From the NCBI GenBank assembly GCA_026168455.1, contig CM047431.1:27035569-27099568 (forward strand): a DNA stretch of 64,000 nt, written 5' to 3'. Position 1 is the stretch's first letter; the number at the start of each line of letters is the position of its first letter. The notes under the pieces are model-generated. The model ran no database searches. It had not been told where the DNA came from and saw only the letters and a list, made by a program, of their open reading frames with translations. Source of the stretch: Theocolax elegans (taxonomy: Eukaryota; Arthropoda; Insecta; Hymenoptera; Cerocephalidae). Below, one piece after another: positions 1-12,876 of this stretch. A program made the translations under genes and the position numbers.

Positions 1-312
1 CACTTTCACAAATACACATAAAATAACTTCAACCACATAATATCACACTAAGCACAAATACACTGAACATAAGAAAACACTTGTTGATATAATTTTATCC
101 CTATACTGCAAATAATGTATATCTAAGTGTTGACACATTGGTTATGCTGAAATGGAGAAACAAAGAATCAATTTCTTGACATAAACAAAATATAAATTTA
201 AGGTTATGCAAATACGTATCTGATATAATTTGTTCATGCAGTTTTATAAACCACTTGTTTCTTTTACTTATTTTATTTAGATACTATATAATTATATTAT
301 ATATATATAATT

Positions 313-1316
313 ATAATTGATATATAATTCTACTTGATATATAATTCTACTTGATATTATAATAGCTCAAAACTGAACTACCAACGTGTGGCTGGTGCAC
401 ACTTCCATTAACAGCTGTAACACTACATATGCCTCTCTCTTTCTCTATCACGTGACAAGGCTATCCGAAAAATCAATAATCTAATGGAAGACTTGTCATG
501 TGAGAGAGAGAGAAAGAGATATTGTACACAACTGTCAAACAGTATTTGTTTTTACTGCATTCTTTACATATTTTTAATTAAATTTAATGCTTATAATAAA
601 AATTATAATCATATAATATAGTATATGATTTTTTATCAAAATATTTTTTAAAATCCATATAATAATGCATTAATATTCAATAATAGCTAAGTATTCTTGT
701 AGTTTTAAAAAATTTTATTCCTCTTTTTATAAAGAAACTGATTCTTGAAGTTGATTTTCTGTTATTTTAGATAATACATGTATATTAAAAAAATATACTG
801 AGTATTATATTAATATAATTGATATATAATTCTACTTGATATATAATTCTACTTGATATTATAATAGCTCAAAACTGAACTACCAACGTGTGGCTGGTGC
901 ACACTTCCATTAACAGCTGTAACACTACATATGCCTCTCTCTTTCTCTATCACGTGACAAGGCTATCCGAAAAATCAATAATCTAATGGAAGACTTGTCA
1001 TGTGAGAGAGAGAGAAAGAGATATTGTACACAACTGTCAAACAGTATTTGTTTTTACTGCATTCTTTACATATTTTTAATTAAATTTAATGCTTATAATA
1101 AAAATTATAATCATATAATATAGTATATGATTTTTTATCAAAATATTTTTTAAAATCCATATAATAATGCATTAATATTCAATAATAGCTAAGTATTCTT
1201 GTAGTTTTAAAAAATTTTATTCCTCTTTTTATAAAGAAACTGATTCTTGAAGTTGATTTTCTGTTATTTTAGATAATACATGTATATTAAAAAAATATAC
1301 TGAGTATTATATTAAT
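313..1316. repeat. 502-bp direct tandem duplication (2 copies)
   Basis: Copy 1 is 313-814 and copy 2 is 815-1316. By eye they match base for base, including the runs of A and the AG-rich tract. Each copy begins with a short internal repeat (TATATAATTCTACTTGA twice) and contains an imperfect inverted repeat, a CT-rich arm ending in ATCACGTGACAAG paired with a CTTGTCATGTGAGAGAG arm about 40 bases later. No coding potential. It is either a very recent duplication or an assembly duplication; the sequence alone cannot tell which. Confidence 0.9.
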
Positions 1317-1501
1317 AAAACCAGAAAAAAGTCATTATAAACCTATTAAATATATATATTATTAAGATTATATATATATAAATTGTATGATACCTGAAGA
1401 ATACGGTATTAGAATTATAAAATAAGTAAAACTTTAAATCTAATAAGTGAAACTTTAAATGCATTTATCTCATTAATGGTTTTTTTATCATTTTTGCTTA
1501 C

Positions 1502-1812
1502 TTGCCGCAGGATATTTCAGAGCCTGGTTGATAAATCACTTTGAAATTTTGGGAAAAATTTTAAAATATATATTTCTATGGACTTATGTTGCCCAATTTT
1601 CAAAAAGATAAGTTTTAGGTGAATGTTATGTACGTATACGTACATAACATTCACTATTTTTCTTATTATTATCAACTATTATATTTAATACACTGTTATT
1701 AATTTTTTTTCAGAAAAAGAAAAACATAAGTCTGTAAACATATGTTCCATGAACATTTTAAGACTTATTAGACATTAAAAGATGCATTCAGTGCTTCAAT
1801 ATCCTGCGGCAA
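1502..1812. mobile_element. Small foldback MITE with 15-bp terminal inverted repeats
   Basis: TTGCCGCAGGATATT at 1502-1516 is repeated as its exact reverse complement at 1798-1812. The interior is a weak inverted repeat (GACTTATGTT in both arms) with a perfect 36-bp palindrome at 1619-1654 near the centre. The ~311-bp length and lack of ORFs fit a MITE. No clear target-site duplication is visible, so the superfamily is unknown. Confidence 0.65.
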
Positions 1813-1999
1813 CTGTAAAAATTGATCAATTTTTTAATATCATTATAAGTTTAATAATCAGGATTAAAAATGCATAATAAACATTTTTTATATTGATAAC
1901 TATAAAGTATAATGTATATATATATATATATATTATGTAAAAAAATAAATTTGTAAGAAGAATTAAAAAAAAAAATTTTATTCTAATAATAATTGTTTA

Positions 2000-4505
2000 T
2001 TTATTTAAAACATTTAACCCAGGCTTGACCCCTTAAATGAAGGAGATAACAAGGGGTCAAAGTTTGTATGTAGAAGGTTGTTAATAAGGAAAGAGGTGGT
2101 GATAATGAGGGAGTTGTTTAGGGATTACGTTCTAGGGGGGAGATAGTGTAGGGACATAGGTGGAAGACGAGAGGAAGATTGGGATGTGAAAGATGCGTCG
2201 CAAAGCATGAAGTGACGGGCGTTATAAGGCAGGGATTTGTGAGCAATGATGTTAAATGCACAGAATCCAATGAAAAGAGATCTTCTGAGCTCGACCGCCA
2301 GCCAACCTAGCTTGAGACGATATGGCGTCACATGCTTGCGCCATGGAATGATCCCCCACACAAACCGCACGCATGCATTTAATAAGCGTTGTAATTTAAA
2401 GTTTTTAGTGTTATCTAGATTATTATAAATCGCACATGCGTAGTCAAAGTGGGGGTATATAAGAGTCTCTACTAGATATTTCCTGTTCTGACGCGAGAGC
2501 GAACGTTTAAAGAATCTCAAGAGTGGAGGACTCCATGAACGCGTTGGAAAATCGATGCGACCTGGCGTGACCAATCTAGAGTAGGTGTTATCCAAACCCC
2601 TAGCGATTTAACTTCATGTTCATAGTCAAGAGAGTTGCCATTAATTGAAACCTTCGGGGCAGTGTCCAGGTCTATTCGCGAAATAAAAGCCTGACTACCC
2701 AAGATCATCACCTTAGTCTTTATAACATTCAGATTCTGTCTATTCGACCATGTCCAGTTGTCTAACGCATTACCGTCCTCCGAGATTTGCCAAACACCTT
2801 GGGAAAGGTCGGCAGGGTAGAATGAGTGATAAATCTGAGTGTCATCTTCAAAAATCATGTGACTAGAGTAATTTATAACATGAGGTAGATCATTGATAAA
2901 GACTGAAAATAATAAGGGGCCAAGGACACCTGCGGAACACCCCTAAATATGCCGAGCCAGGCCGAGCTCACCTCTGAACTATCCACTACCGCCTGCGAGC
3001 GGTCTACCAAATAGTGGTAAAATAAAGTTACCACAATGTGAGAACAGCCTAGTGAACGCAGCTTACGTAATAAAGGGTCATGTAGCACTGAGTCGAACGC
3101 CTTGGGAAGAAAAGTCGAAGAGGATGATAATGGTGATCAATCGTTTATCGATAGCTCTTCTAATGTCGTCTAAGACTCAAATTAAAGCCGTCTAGGTACT
3201 ATGCCCTGGCGGAAGCCTGCTTGTCTCTCAATAATTAGACTATTTTTGTTCAGGAACTCAGTGAGTTGATCATGGACTAATTTCTCCAGGATGTTAGAGA
3301 CTTTGCAAAGCTTAGCAATGGGCCTAGTTAAAAGCGGTGTTATCAGGGGAGATAAAAGTTACAGCATAGGGACAGAAATTCCGTCTTGGCTTGTAGCTTT
3401 AGAGGAGGCCCTGGAAATGGTTACTACAACCTTATGTGGAGTATTTAGAGTAAAAAAGAAGGAAATTTTTGAGTAGAACTGAGGTAGGATGTTAGAGGGA
3501 GAGATGAGTGAATGTAGTTAAGTGAGAGTGAATGGATTGTCTGAGTAGGAGATGGAGGCATAGAAGGTATTTAGTTGATCCAAAGAGAAGCTAGTGAGAG
3601 GCGAGGGAGCAGGTTTGGTATCAAGGCCCACATTCCTGAGCTCTTTCCATAGATTAAAAGAATTCGATTTATTCATAATTTTATTATTGAAGTATAAGAA
3701 TTTGTTCGCATCTATCGAATTCCTAATTTCGTTACTTAAATTTTTATAAACAAAGTAATCAGAGCTCAGGCCGGATGCCAGGTACCTTCTGTAGGCCATA
3801 CTACGTGCTTTGATGTTCAGTTTTATGGACGATATAACCCAGGATAAGATGGATAAGGTGAGCATAGGAAGTAGATTGTTAGAAATGAAAGGAGAAGACG
3901 ATGGAGAAGACAGCGAAGTTGATAGTGAAAGTGAAAGTGAGATTGAGCGGCCTGGCGATGAAGACGAAATGAATGAGATTGGCAAGGAGATATCGGGATC
4001 GACCTGAACAAGGATACGCGACCAGATTCTCTTCCTAACCATTTAAGGATAGAGTAAGTGAGATGTGCCATGCTATAAAGGGCTCTGAAGATTTGGTATA
4101 TGTATAAGCAGGCGGAGGGTTACGAACGATGAAGAGGTCGAGCCAAGTGTGAGATGAGTGTGAAGACGAGTGTGCATGGTAAGTAGGTTCAGATTTAATC
4201 ATATACAGATTTAGCAAATCCAAATAGTACTCCAACATAGCAGCCGATCCATCTTTAACACACGTATTGATATTAAAGTCACCCGTGATAACTAATTGGT
4301 CACAAAGATGGAGAAAATTAAGAGTGTCAAAAAATTTATATGAATAAGTCGCCGTGGGTCGTCTATAAACCATACAGAAGAAAACCGAGACAATAGAGCA
4401 ATAAATCTGAAATACCATGAACTCCGGGGAGTTGGTAAACACTGGGTTCGAGTAGACCACAAGCCTGATCACATCAAGATTATATCCGGCGACTAAGTGA
4501 TTAGC
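2000..4505 (-). mobile_element. Degenerate non-LTR retrotransposon A (endonuclease, linker, RT)
   Basis: On the minus strand, from high to low coordinate, pieces of one LINE pol can be read across frameshifts. An APE-type endonuclease lies at about 4500-4040 (VYRRPTATYSYKFFDTLNFL, then DQLVITGDFNIN). A linker follows at 4042-3518. RT segments follow: the motif region RPIAKLCKVSNILEKL near 3320-3240, a GVPQ motif near 2930, the active-site region with FEDD in place of the usual (F/Y)ADD at about 2850, and a C-terminal RT/thumb region at 2595-2125. The reading frame is broken many times, so it is a dead copy, truncated 5' within the endonuclease. The motif style suggests the CR1/jockey supergroup, but the clade is not certain. 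Confidence 0.8.
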
Positions 4506-4749
4506 TTAAGTAGTAGAGTGAATCGAGGAAATGCAAATAATGTGGTGAATTCGACGGTTTGCATGTGTTGGTATGTTTTTATAAGTACGTGTTCATATTT
4601 CTTTAACTGTCAAATTGTATTACTTGCCTTCATAGTTAATTATATTTATCATCGGTTTTATTTTTTTATTTGTATGTCAAAGAAAAATGTAGGCAATTAT
4701 AGCCATAGTTATAGTCATTTCGAGGAGATGCCTTGCGGCTCTTGAGGCT

Positions 4750-6150
4750 GTTTGCTCATTGTGCTGTGCCTCTTTTGCACTCTTTTTTTCTTTTGCACTT
4801 CCTTATGAACTCATTAACGACAAAAAAATGGCAGCCTACATTCCATCGTTCAGTTAACAAACTCGTAATAATTTAAGCCTTTTTCTGCTTTTGTACTTTA
4901 AGGAATGTATCCACTATTCTGGTGGGTTGTTTCCAACAAAAAGCTAATTTGCCCACAACCTTTCTCGTTATTTTTTTGATAGCTAATTCTTCAGCAACTC
5001 TTTGTAATCACTTTTATTTCACAAGCAGACAGGGCGCCACTGCACTACTCTGCTCGCATTTATTTGTTCCCCTGCTTGCTAGTTTGTCCGCTTTTTCATT
5101 TCCTATTATTCCGGAGTGCCTGGCACCTAAAGTAAGTTTACTACGTTTATCTCTACCAGGGCTTCCAGTACACCTCTACGTTTCAGCATTTCTTTTGAAG
5201 TAATTATAGTGTTCTGTAGTGCCATTAAGGCAGTTTTACCGCCCGACCTGAAGGTAACAGTTCTGTGTTTTAATCCCCTATCCTACATACCATCACCCGC
5301 CTCCATTATAGCCCTTACTTCTGCTTACAATACCGTGCCCTATGCGTCAAATGAGCATACCATTTTCACAATGCCATTTTTTAACGCAACATTATTTTTG
5401 TTTGAAATTCACAGTGATAGATAATAGACAAAGGAAGGGCAATGATGTCGTTATTTTCCACAATTTGCTTTATTTATTTAACCAAAATTATTTTTTCATC
5501 TCTATTGGCTCGATCGGTAAATACTGAGTATCACATCCTCTTAATGATGGCTTTATACACAATTATTTGTTACCCCTACTTAAGCTTAAAGTCAATTACG
5601 ACTCCCAGGAACTTGACATCTTTGCTCAATTCAATAGAGTTCCCTTGCAGTTGAAGACCTGCAATTGGTTTGGTATTATATTTGTTTGTACACAACAAGA
5701 TATTAACCTTACTGGGGTTTACTTTAAGTTTGCACCAATTTTCTACGAGTTCAAGTTGAAATTGCATAAGATCCCCTAAAACATTTTCATCGTCTCCTTT
5801 TACCATGATAACCACGTCATCCTCATAAGCCTGTGTAGACACCTGCTTTGCTTGGTTGACGAATCAGGCTATCCACCACAAGACACCAAAAAGTCGGTAA
5901 TAGCACTCCTCTTTGTGGGCAGCCTTTCTTTACTTGTCCTGTGAAAGTATAAGTACTCCATTTTGCCATAATTACCCGCTTATGTAGCATACTGCCAATG
6001 GTCTCAGGAATCATATGTTCCTTCATTCCCCTTGTAATATCCTCTGTGGTAGCACAATTAAAAGTTCCTTCTTTATCTAGGAAAGCCGCTAAAACCATAC
6101 CCTTTTTAATAAAGCCTACAATCTCCGCTGTATCCACTGACTTACCTGCC
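4750..6150 (-). mobile_element. Degenerate RNase H-bearing LINE B (RT plus RNase H)
   Basis: On the minus strand, 6137-5823 encodes an RT palm segment with GQVKKGCPQRGVLLPTFW. The next piece, 5842-5576, continues with QAYEDDVVIMVK, where the catalytic YADD reads YEDD, and then NPSKVNILL. Downstream (5340-5050), broken frames still read as an RNase H domain: an AEVRAIMEAG helix near 5310 and HSGIIGNEKADKLAS near 5110. RT followed by RNase H is typical of the I-like group of LINEs and excludes most CR1/L2 elements. Frameshifts, stops and the altered active site make it a pseudogene. Confidence 0.8.
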
Positions 6151-6239
6151 TGTTAAGCATGCTGTCATGTGTGATGTAGCGAAGCTCTTAGCAATGGCCT
6201 TTCCTTAATATATCCATCAACAAGTCTTTCCAGCGTTTT

Positions 6240-6810
6240 TAAAACAAGCGATGTAAGGTTTATCGTCTAAAATCCTTATCTATAAGGGCTTTAGTTTTTG
6301 AAAAATTTAGATCAAGGCCATGAGTTTGGGCCTATTAACAACTCTTTCACCATCCTGTGTTATTTTATCGATTACTTATTACAATGACCAGGTTTAGCAT
6401 GCATATAGAGCAGAAAATCGTCAGCAATTAACATGCTATGTTACTATAATAATACATCAATCAACGAATTAACAAAAGTTATGAAGATAATTGGCTCAAG
6501 TGTTGAACCTTGAGAGACATCTGAAGAAGTTTCGATAAAATGCAACAGTATGTTGCTTTGCCTAAAGCAGCCTGATAACGACCAGTGAGACAAGAAAAGA
6601 ACCATTTAATCACATCATCTGCAAGGTTGAGATACTTCTGTATTCAAGTTCCACATGATTGATAGCATCAAATGCTTTGCCGTAGATTAATAGTATGAAG
6701 AATGTAATCTGGTCCATTTGAATTGCTAAATATATATCTTCAATGACTTTTAGCAATGCAGTTTGAGTACTGCAAGAACTGCAAAATCCAAATTAAAATG
6801 GCGTTACTTG
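6240..6810 (-). mobile_element. LINE C fragment (RT palm only)
   Basis: The minus strand reads as an RT core across stops: TQTALLKVIEDIYLAI, then LLIYGKAFDAINHVEL (about 6770-6650), then SDVSQGSTLEPIIFITFVNS (about 6530-6460), and an IADDFLLY active-site region near 6425. The FD..NH and QGS.L.P motifs are those of the CR1/jockey-type RT family. It sits directly behind LINE B but differs in sequence, so it is a separate insertion. No endonuclease or 3' tail is recognised. Confidence 0.75.
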
Positions 6811-6891
6811 ATTCGAGATATGAGATTATCTGCTGGATAATCAAGCATCTCCCAATCAAGTGCGGATTCATTTGGTTTGTATGATGATTAC

Positions 6892-6894
6892 ATA

Positions 6895-6959
<65 letters not shown>
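6892..6959. repeat. (TA)n microsatellite
   Basis: About 68 bp of nearly pure TA dinucleotide with one G interruption near the start. The apparent ORFs reading YIYIYI on both strands come only from this repeat. Confidence 0.95.
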
Positions 6960-6964
<5 letters not shown>

Positions 6965-7993
6965 CGTTTTCATTACATGATAAAATTGTATTACATTCTT
7001 AACAATTACGTTTACTGCAATAGCATAATAGTAAATTTTAATTATAAAAATAATCTTTGCTAAAAAATAAATTCGCACATTTATGAGTGAATTTTTGTGG
7101 CTTATAAAAGCTAAGGATTACTCGTTTGATACTATTTTTCACTTACGTATATTTGTTATAACTATTTACTGGAAATTGTTTCTGAAAATAATTGCTAAAA
7201 ACGTAGTTTTATAAAGATATTTAAATAATACATTAGGCTAAAAGCTTATGGTAATATTTTTTTTACCTAAGTAGGTTAAGCTTATTGTGGTAAGTTATTT
7301 TTATAATAGTTAACAACAAAAGTTGTGCCTATTTATTCAAAACTTTTGGCAACTTAAATTGAATGAAGAGATAACCCCTTGAATTTTGTTGGAAATTTGT
7401 GACTTACTTAATTTTAATTATCTATAAATATAAATAAAAAGACACGATTCATTACAATGTAAAATTGTGCATATTTAAATATAATAATTGATATAATATA
7501 TAAAATATATAAATATATAAATATATATACGTATATATGAATCATTCCATGTAAATGTAGCTTATCGCAATCATTATTTTCAACACGTTAATAATTTCAT
7601 AATTTCTTTATGATTTATTTACTTAGCTACTGCATAATTACATAATATATAAAATTAGTATTTATATCAAGGTACATCTAGTAACATGAATTTTCTCTCA
7701 TGCGATTTTATGATATAAACACAGACAAAAGAAATTTACTTAACCAGCGCACAAATTTGAATTTAGTGCGTAAATTTAGTCAAGTTGGAAAGCCTTCTTG
7801 TCGCGAACAGACCTTTCTAGCGGCCCTGGCACAATGACACCCTGGCGCGCAGACACTGACTCAGTGTATGAAATATATCATCAAAATTTCCAAGAGAAAG
7901 TTTATCTAAGCGTTGACTTTTAACCTTAGGAAGGCAAGATGATAGGGTATGTTCAATATGATTTGGAGTAATTAACGACAATTTAAAAAGCGG
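6960..7993. other. AT-rich intergenic stretch, no gene seen
   Basis: No ORF with recognisable protein motifs and no clear repeat structure apart from short TA-rich runs around 7490-7540. A short GC-richer patch (7800-7870) is not identifiable. Confidence 0.6.
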
Positions 7994-8079
7994 GGGTCTT
8001 TTTAGCAGTATTTAGAAAAAAGCATACAGGAATATTTAACTACTATTTTTACTAATTTACTACCAATTCTAATCATTTC

Positions 8080-8930
8080 TAACCAGTGCCGAATGCATTT
8101 TAACACCTAGTTAGGCCAACTTAATGCTTAAGCTAGCTTTTTTTTTATAACTCGGGTTCTAATAGGGTTAGAAAAATCGATGTGCTATCGCAGATTCAAG
8201 TGTTAAGCGTAATTAACCCCTTTTCAACCCACGAAAATATTCAAATAGCTGTGAAAGGCAAATTATCACGCAGTGAGCATTTTTTTTGATTGAATACGAT
8301 AAAGTAGGCCTAAATGTAATTTACTACCACTTTAGAATATTTTTCACCCCCAAAACGCCAGGAATTACCACGTGGTTTGGGCCACCTTAGTGCTTAAGCT
8401 GGCTTTTTTTTTATAACTCGGGTTCTAATAGGGTTAGATAAAATCTTTGGCGGCCATAAATTTTTAACTGGTCGATTACTTGAAGATATGCTATCGCAGA
8501 TTCAAGTGTTATGCGTAATTAACCCTTTTTCAGCCCTCGAAAATATTCAAATGGCTGTGAAAGGCATATTATCACGCAGTGAGCTTTTTTTTTGATTGAA
8601 TACGATAAAGTAGGCCTAAATGTAATTTACTACCACTTTAGAGTATCTTCACCCCCAAACGCCAGGAATGAACACGTGGTCTGGGCCAACTTAGTGCTTA
8701 AGCTGACTTTTTTTTTATAACTCGGGTTCTAATAGGGTTAGAAAAATCTGTGGAGGCTCAAAATTTTTAACTGGTTGAGTACTTGAAGATGTTCTATCGC
8801 AGATTCAAGTATTATCCGTAATTAACCCCTTTTCAACCCTCGAAAAAATTCAAATGGCTGTGAATAAGTAGGTCAATATGTAATTTACTACCACTTTAGA
8901 ATGTTTTTCTAGAAAATCATTGGTGTGGCT
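8080..8930 (+). repeat. Subterminal tandem repeats in the left arm (about 3 x 300 bp)
   Basis: The block CTTAGTGCTTAAGCT + T-run + TATAACTCGGGTTCTAATAG begins near 8121, 8387 and 8690. Each copy is followed by GCTATCGCAGATTCAAGT, a GTAATTAACCCCTTTTCA block and (in two) TACTACCACTTTAGAAT. The first copy lacks about 40 bp present in the others. The same repeats run in reverse at 16420-17000. Confidence 0.85.
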
Positions 8931-9417
8931 TGTAAAACCAGCTGATGGATGATGTGTGCGCCGTGTAAATAATTTTATAAATACAATTCAATTTAAAAAT
9001 ATAAAATAAATAGGTTTGTTATGTTATCTAACCCTATTAAAACTTTACGATATCGGGACGATACAATATTTTCTAAACCAAATCATAGCAGACGGATAAC
9101 TAAACCCAAATAAGCCTGCAAAGAGAGATTTGAAATTCTAAGTTCCAGTTTAATAGACAGGCAGGTAAAAGCAAATAATTTGCTAAAACTATTTACTAAT
9201 ATTTAATGTAGCAAACAGGCAGGTCATGCCAAAAAACGCGGGAAAAGTAGATTTCATATTCTATAACATCTAATCATGCAGGTAGGCAAAGAAAACTAAA
9301 TAAGACGGGAAAGAGAAATTTAATATTGAAATAGTACATTACGATAAAAGTGCGCAAAATAGGTGATTCCCTACCTCACCTATGCGCACGTGTATCGTAT
9401 ACTATTTTTCCTGACGA

Positions 9418-9705
9418 AGTGCGCAAAGATTTCATTTTGTGCTGACATTTGAGCGAGCGAGTTAGTACATTGCTGCAATAGTGAGTAGAATAAAATTTTC
9501 CTGCAACAGTACTCACAATTATAAGAGAAAAAATTATTTCACCCTGAACCGATGTTTGCGCCCGAGCAGAGCGAGGGTGAAAAGGTGGTACGGGGTTGAA
9601 ATCACTTTTTCTCTGATAATTTTGAGCACTATTGCAGGAAAAGTTTATTTTGCGCACTAGTGCGGGAATGTACTATTTTGCGCACTCAAATGCGTGCGCA
9701 AAATT
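9418..9705. mobile_element. Hairpin MITE with internal 'CCGAGCAGAGCGAGGG' loop
   Basis: The arms 9480-9552 and 9588-9660 are inverted (TTTTCCTGCAAYAGTRCTCA, then AGAGAAAAARTKATTTCA), and weaker similarity extends outward over CATTTGAG and TAGTACATT. The loop is GC-rich. Non-coding, and nested inside the 9-kb inverted-repeat segment. Confidence 0.65.
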
Positions 9706-9706
9706 C

Positions 9707-10736
9707 GATAAACAAAACATATCAACATATAATTACACAAAAGATTCGAAGATTTATTACAAGTTTTGCAAGATAATTAATAATTTTATGCTAATAACAA
9801 GCATCTGGCAGCTAGACAAAAATGACACATTTTTTCGAAATAAAAAGCAATCTAAGCCTGTACATTTCATAATTATCTGCAAATAAACTCCTAAGGATGT
9901 CAGAAATGATATATGTAAGTTGAAAAAAATGTACAGGCTTAGTTAATTAATTATTGTTAATTAATCCCCCAAAAATCGCTGGATTTCGGGATTTTTGGAA
10001 TATAATCGCCAAAATAATGGAAACTAAACCTGTACATTTGCTATAAATCTGCAAATATACTCCTAAGGATGTCAAAAATAGAATCTAAAAGTTTCAGAAT
10101 ATGTACAGGCTTAGTTAAAAAATTATTGTTAATTAATCCCCCAAAAATTGCTCGATTTCGGGAATTTTCGAATATAATCGGCAAAATAATGAAAACTAAG
10201 TCTGTACATTTGTTATAAAACCGCAAATATACTCCTCAGAGTGTCAGACATGGTATCTGTAAGTTGGAAGTAGTTAATTTTTGTTAATTAAGCAATCCAT
10301 TTTCGAAAAATCGCGAAATTTATAGGCTTATGCATGGCTTAATTAACAATAATTTATTAAGAAGGTTTGTACATTTTTAGCAACTTACAGATACTATTTC
10401 TGGCACCCTTAGGAGTATATCTGCAGATTTATAGCAAATGTACAGGCTTAGTTTCCATTACTTTGTCGATTATATTCGAAAAAAACAATAATTAATTAAC
10501 TAAGCCTGTACATTTTTTTGCAACTTACAGATATCATTCCTGACATCCTTAGGAGTTTATTTGCAGATAATTAGCAAATGTACAGGCTTAGATCGCTTTT
10601 TATTTCGAAAAAATGTGTCATTTTTGTCCAGCTGCCAGATGCTTGTTATTAGCATAAAATTATTAATTATCTTGCAAAATTTGTAATAAATCTTCGAATC
10701 TTTTGTGTAATTATATGTTGATATGTTTTGTTTATC
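9707..10736. mobile_element. 1.03-kb foldback element with repeated subunits
   Basis: The left end GATAAACAAAACATATCAAC (9707) is matched by GTTGATATGTTTTGTTTATC ending at 10736, and the two arms remain paired almost to the centre. Each arm contains tandem copies of a ~180-190-bp unit bounded by AAGCCTGTACATTT and AAATGTACAGGCTTAG with CTCCTAAGGATGTCA between them, so smaller hairpins lie within the large one. No ORF. The family is unknown. Confidence 0.8.
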
Positions 10737-11959
10737 ATTTTACGTCATTTAAAAGGAGTAATTATATTTATCCGAATAAAGTGTGGTGAAATTGATTTTG
10801 ACCCATTAAGTTACTGTTTTGTTGCCCAAACGAAGAAAAAGTAAGAATCACAATTATGTCAAAAGCACTTTAATAACGCGCGTATTGAACAATATTTTAT
10901 GTAAATTAACTATTGTGGAACTATTGTAGTTTTACTAGTGGCATTTGTCGCGCGGAGTCTCATAAAAATAACTTATCCCTCTACAATACTTTTAGCATGT
11001 GTTATAAAAAAATCATTATTTTATAAGTATTGAGTATATTATACCCTTAAGTAGGATTTAAATAGTTTAGAAAAGTTTCGAAAAAGGAACTTTGAAATTG
11101 TTTTTATGTTTGCAATAATAATTTATCTACATTAAATTTTTTTAATAACTAAACTATAGTATTTTTTTGTAACATGATTAATTAAATTATTATGATTATT
11201 TAGAATACTAGTACCGTTATTTTATTTGCAATTTAACTTGAAGTTAGTTTTTTAGAACTTCTTGAAAGTACAATTTTTGTATTACACATTTTATAACCTT
11301 TAATATTAGCTTTCTAATTTTGTCTTAAAATATAAAATCCTTTATTTACACTTTTAAAACTAATGATCGAACTTTTATATTTTTAAGAGAATAATTTTCG
11401 TATTTTATTCGTTTTGAAGTATAAGATTTGCTTTGGTTCTACTTTAACGTGCTTGTTTAAGGATGCTCTATGAGCATTACTTGGATACTGCTCCACCAAT
11501 AATAAAATCAATTCTTGAGTAACAAATTTATAAATAATTTTTATGTCTGACTGATAGTGGCGGGGCTAGTTTAATAAACATTACTCTGAGCCAAGGATAA
11601 AGAAAAATAATATTTACACTTGAAACTAAACTTAGCCATGCGCGCTCCGCGCGCTCTTGCTTTTTCGATATAATAATATTTATGAAATTATACATTGAGT
11701 GAATGCAATTTTAAAAACAGGAGCTCAAATATCTCAATTTAGTCAAAAGTTTTAAAAGAAATAAGGCATACGTGCATTTTATAACTTTATAAATATTATA
11801 AAATTGATACCATTATTTATGCAATTGCATGCTGCAACTATTTGTATGCAAAAAGGGATAACTAATTTATTTACATATTTTAAAACAAAATAAATAAAAC
11901 TTGTTTTTTTTACATACAAGACTTAACCATGTGCACTTCTCGCGTTCTAAGCTTCGGCA
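10737..11959. other. AT-rich spacer, no gene seen
   Basis: Lies between nested foldbacks. No recognisable ORF. A CG-rich motif GCGCGCTCCGCGCGCTC lies near 11640. Nothing else supportable. Confidence 0.6.
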
Positions 11960-12654
11960 TATCACTGGGTTAGTGCAGTAAAAAGACTCATCGGTTTGAA
12001 GGTATAAAATGAGACACGTCGTTTTCAGCTTGAAGAAAAAGACATGTCAATATTTTATTTTGTTTGTCAATTTTTAAGTTGACACTTTTGATTTTGATTT
12101 TGGTTTACTATCTTTGTGTTTTATCGCAAAAAGTTGTGCGAAACTTTGTAAAAATTTTGGATTTAATAAAAAAATGTTAAAAATATATTTTGATGAAATG
12201 CTTTTAGAAAATGTATGTGTGTGTGTGTCTGAAACTATTACATCGATATTGCTCGGCTTGGGCATGTAATTTCTTTTCGATTTCCGAATTAAAGAAAAAA
12301 AAATTATTTTTGGATCTGTAGATTCCCTTTTGTTTTATAGTCGATTGTCAATTTTTGAAAAAATTGTTATTGAAATCTTTGCATGTTGCAGACGATATAA
12401 ACTGATTCTTTAGTACTGCTTATTTCAACATATTATTTTACATTAAATTACTTCCTTTAAAATCTTAAGCAGGGCTGCCAACTTAAAATTTAAAGAAGAA
12501 AAAAATTATCCTATGTGACTCGTTGTATAACTTTAAATCGACGTGCTTTTTCCAAGCTGAAAATTATATATCTCATTTTATAACTTTGAACCGATGTGTC
12601 CTTTTCTTTAACATCAAAATGATGTGTTTTTTTTACTGCACTAACCCAGCGATA
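11960..12654. mobile_element. ~690-bp TIR element with TA flanks (Tc1/mariner-like MITE)
   Basis: The TIR TCACTGGGTTAGTGCAGTAA (11962) is matched by its near-exact complement ending ACCCAGCGA at 12652. TA dinucleotides flank both sides, as expected of a Tc1/mariner target duplication. Subterminal stretches (CATCGGTTYRAAG...TATAAAATGAGA) also pair. No transposase ORF, so a non-autonomous derivative is inferred. Confidence 0.6.
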
Positions 12655-12876
12655 CAATATTATTTATGTATAATAACAGCTCGAAAATTGTGATCGATAA
12701 AGAAATAATAACTCTAAAAACCTAACAAAAAAAATTTTTTTGCAATAAAATAAGTATGGACAATGATATTTTATTTGATGCGATAAAATAAAAAAGATCC
12801 AATATTTAAGTATATCGAAGGCCCGTACGAAAACTAGCACTGGAGAGACGCAAACGAAGATAGAACCCTACGGCGC

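Noticed and set aside
6740..7078. ORFs on both strands with YIYIYI tracts
   Set aside because: Translation of a (TA)n microsatellite.
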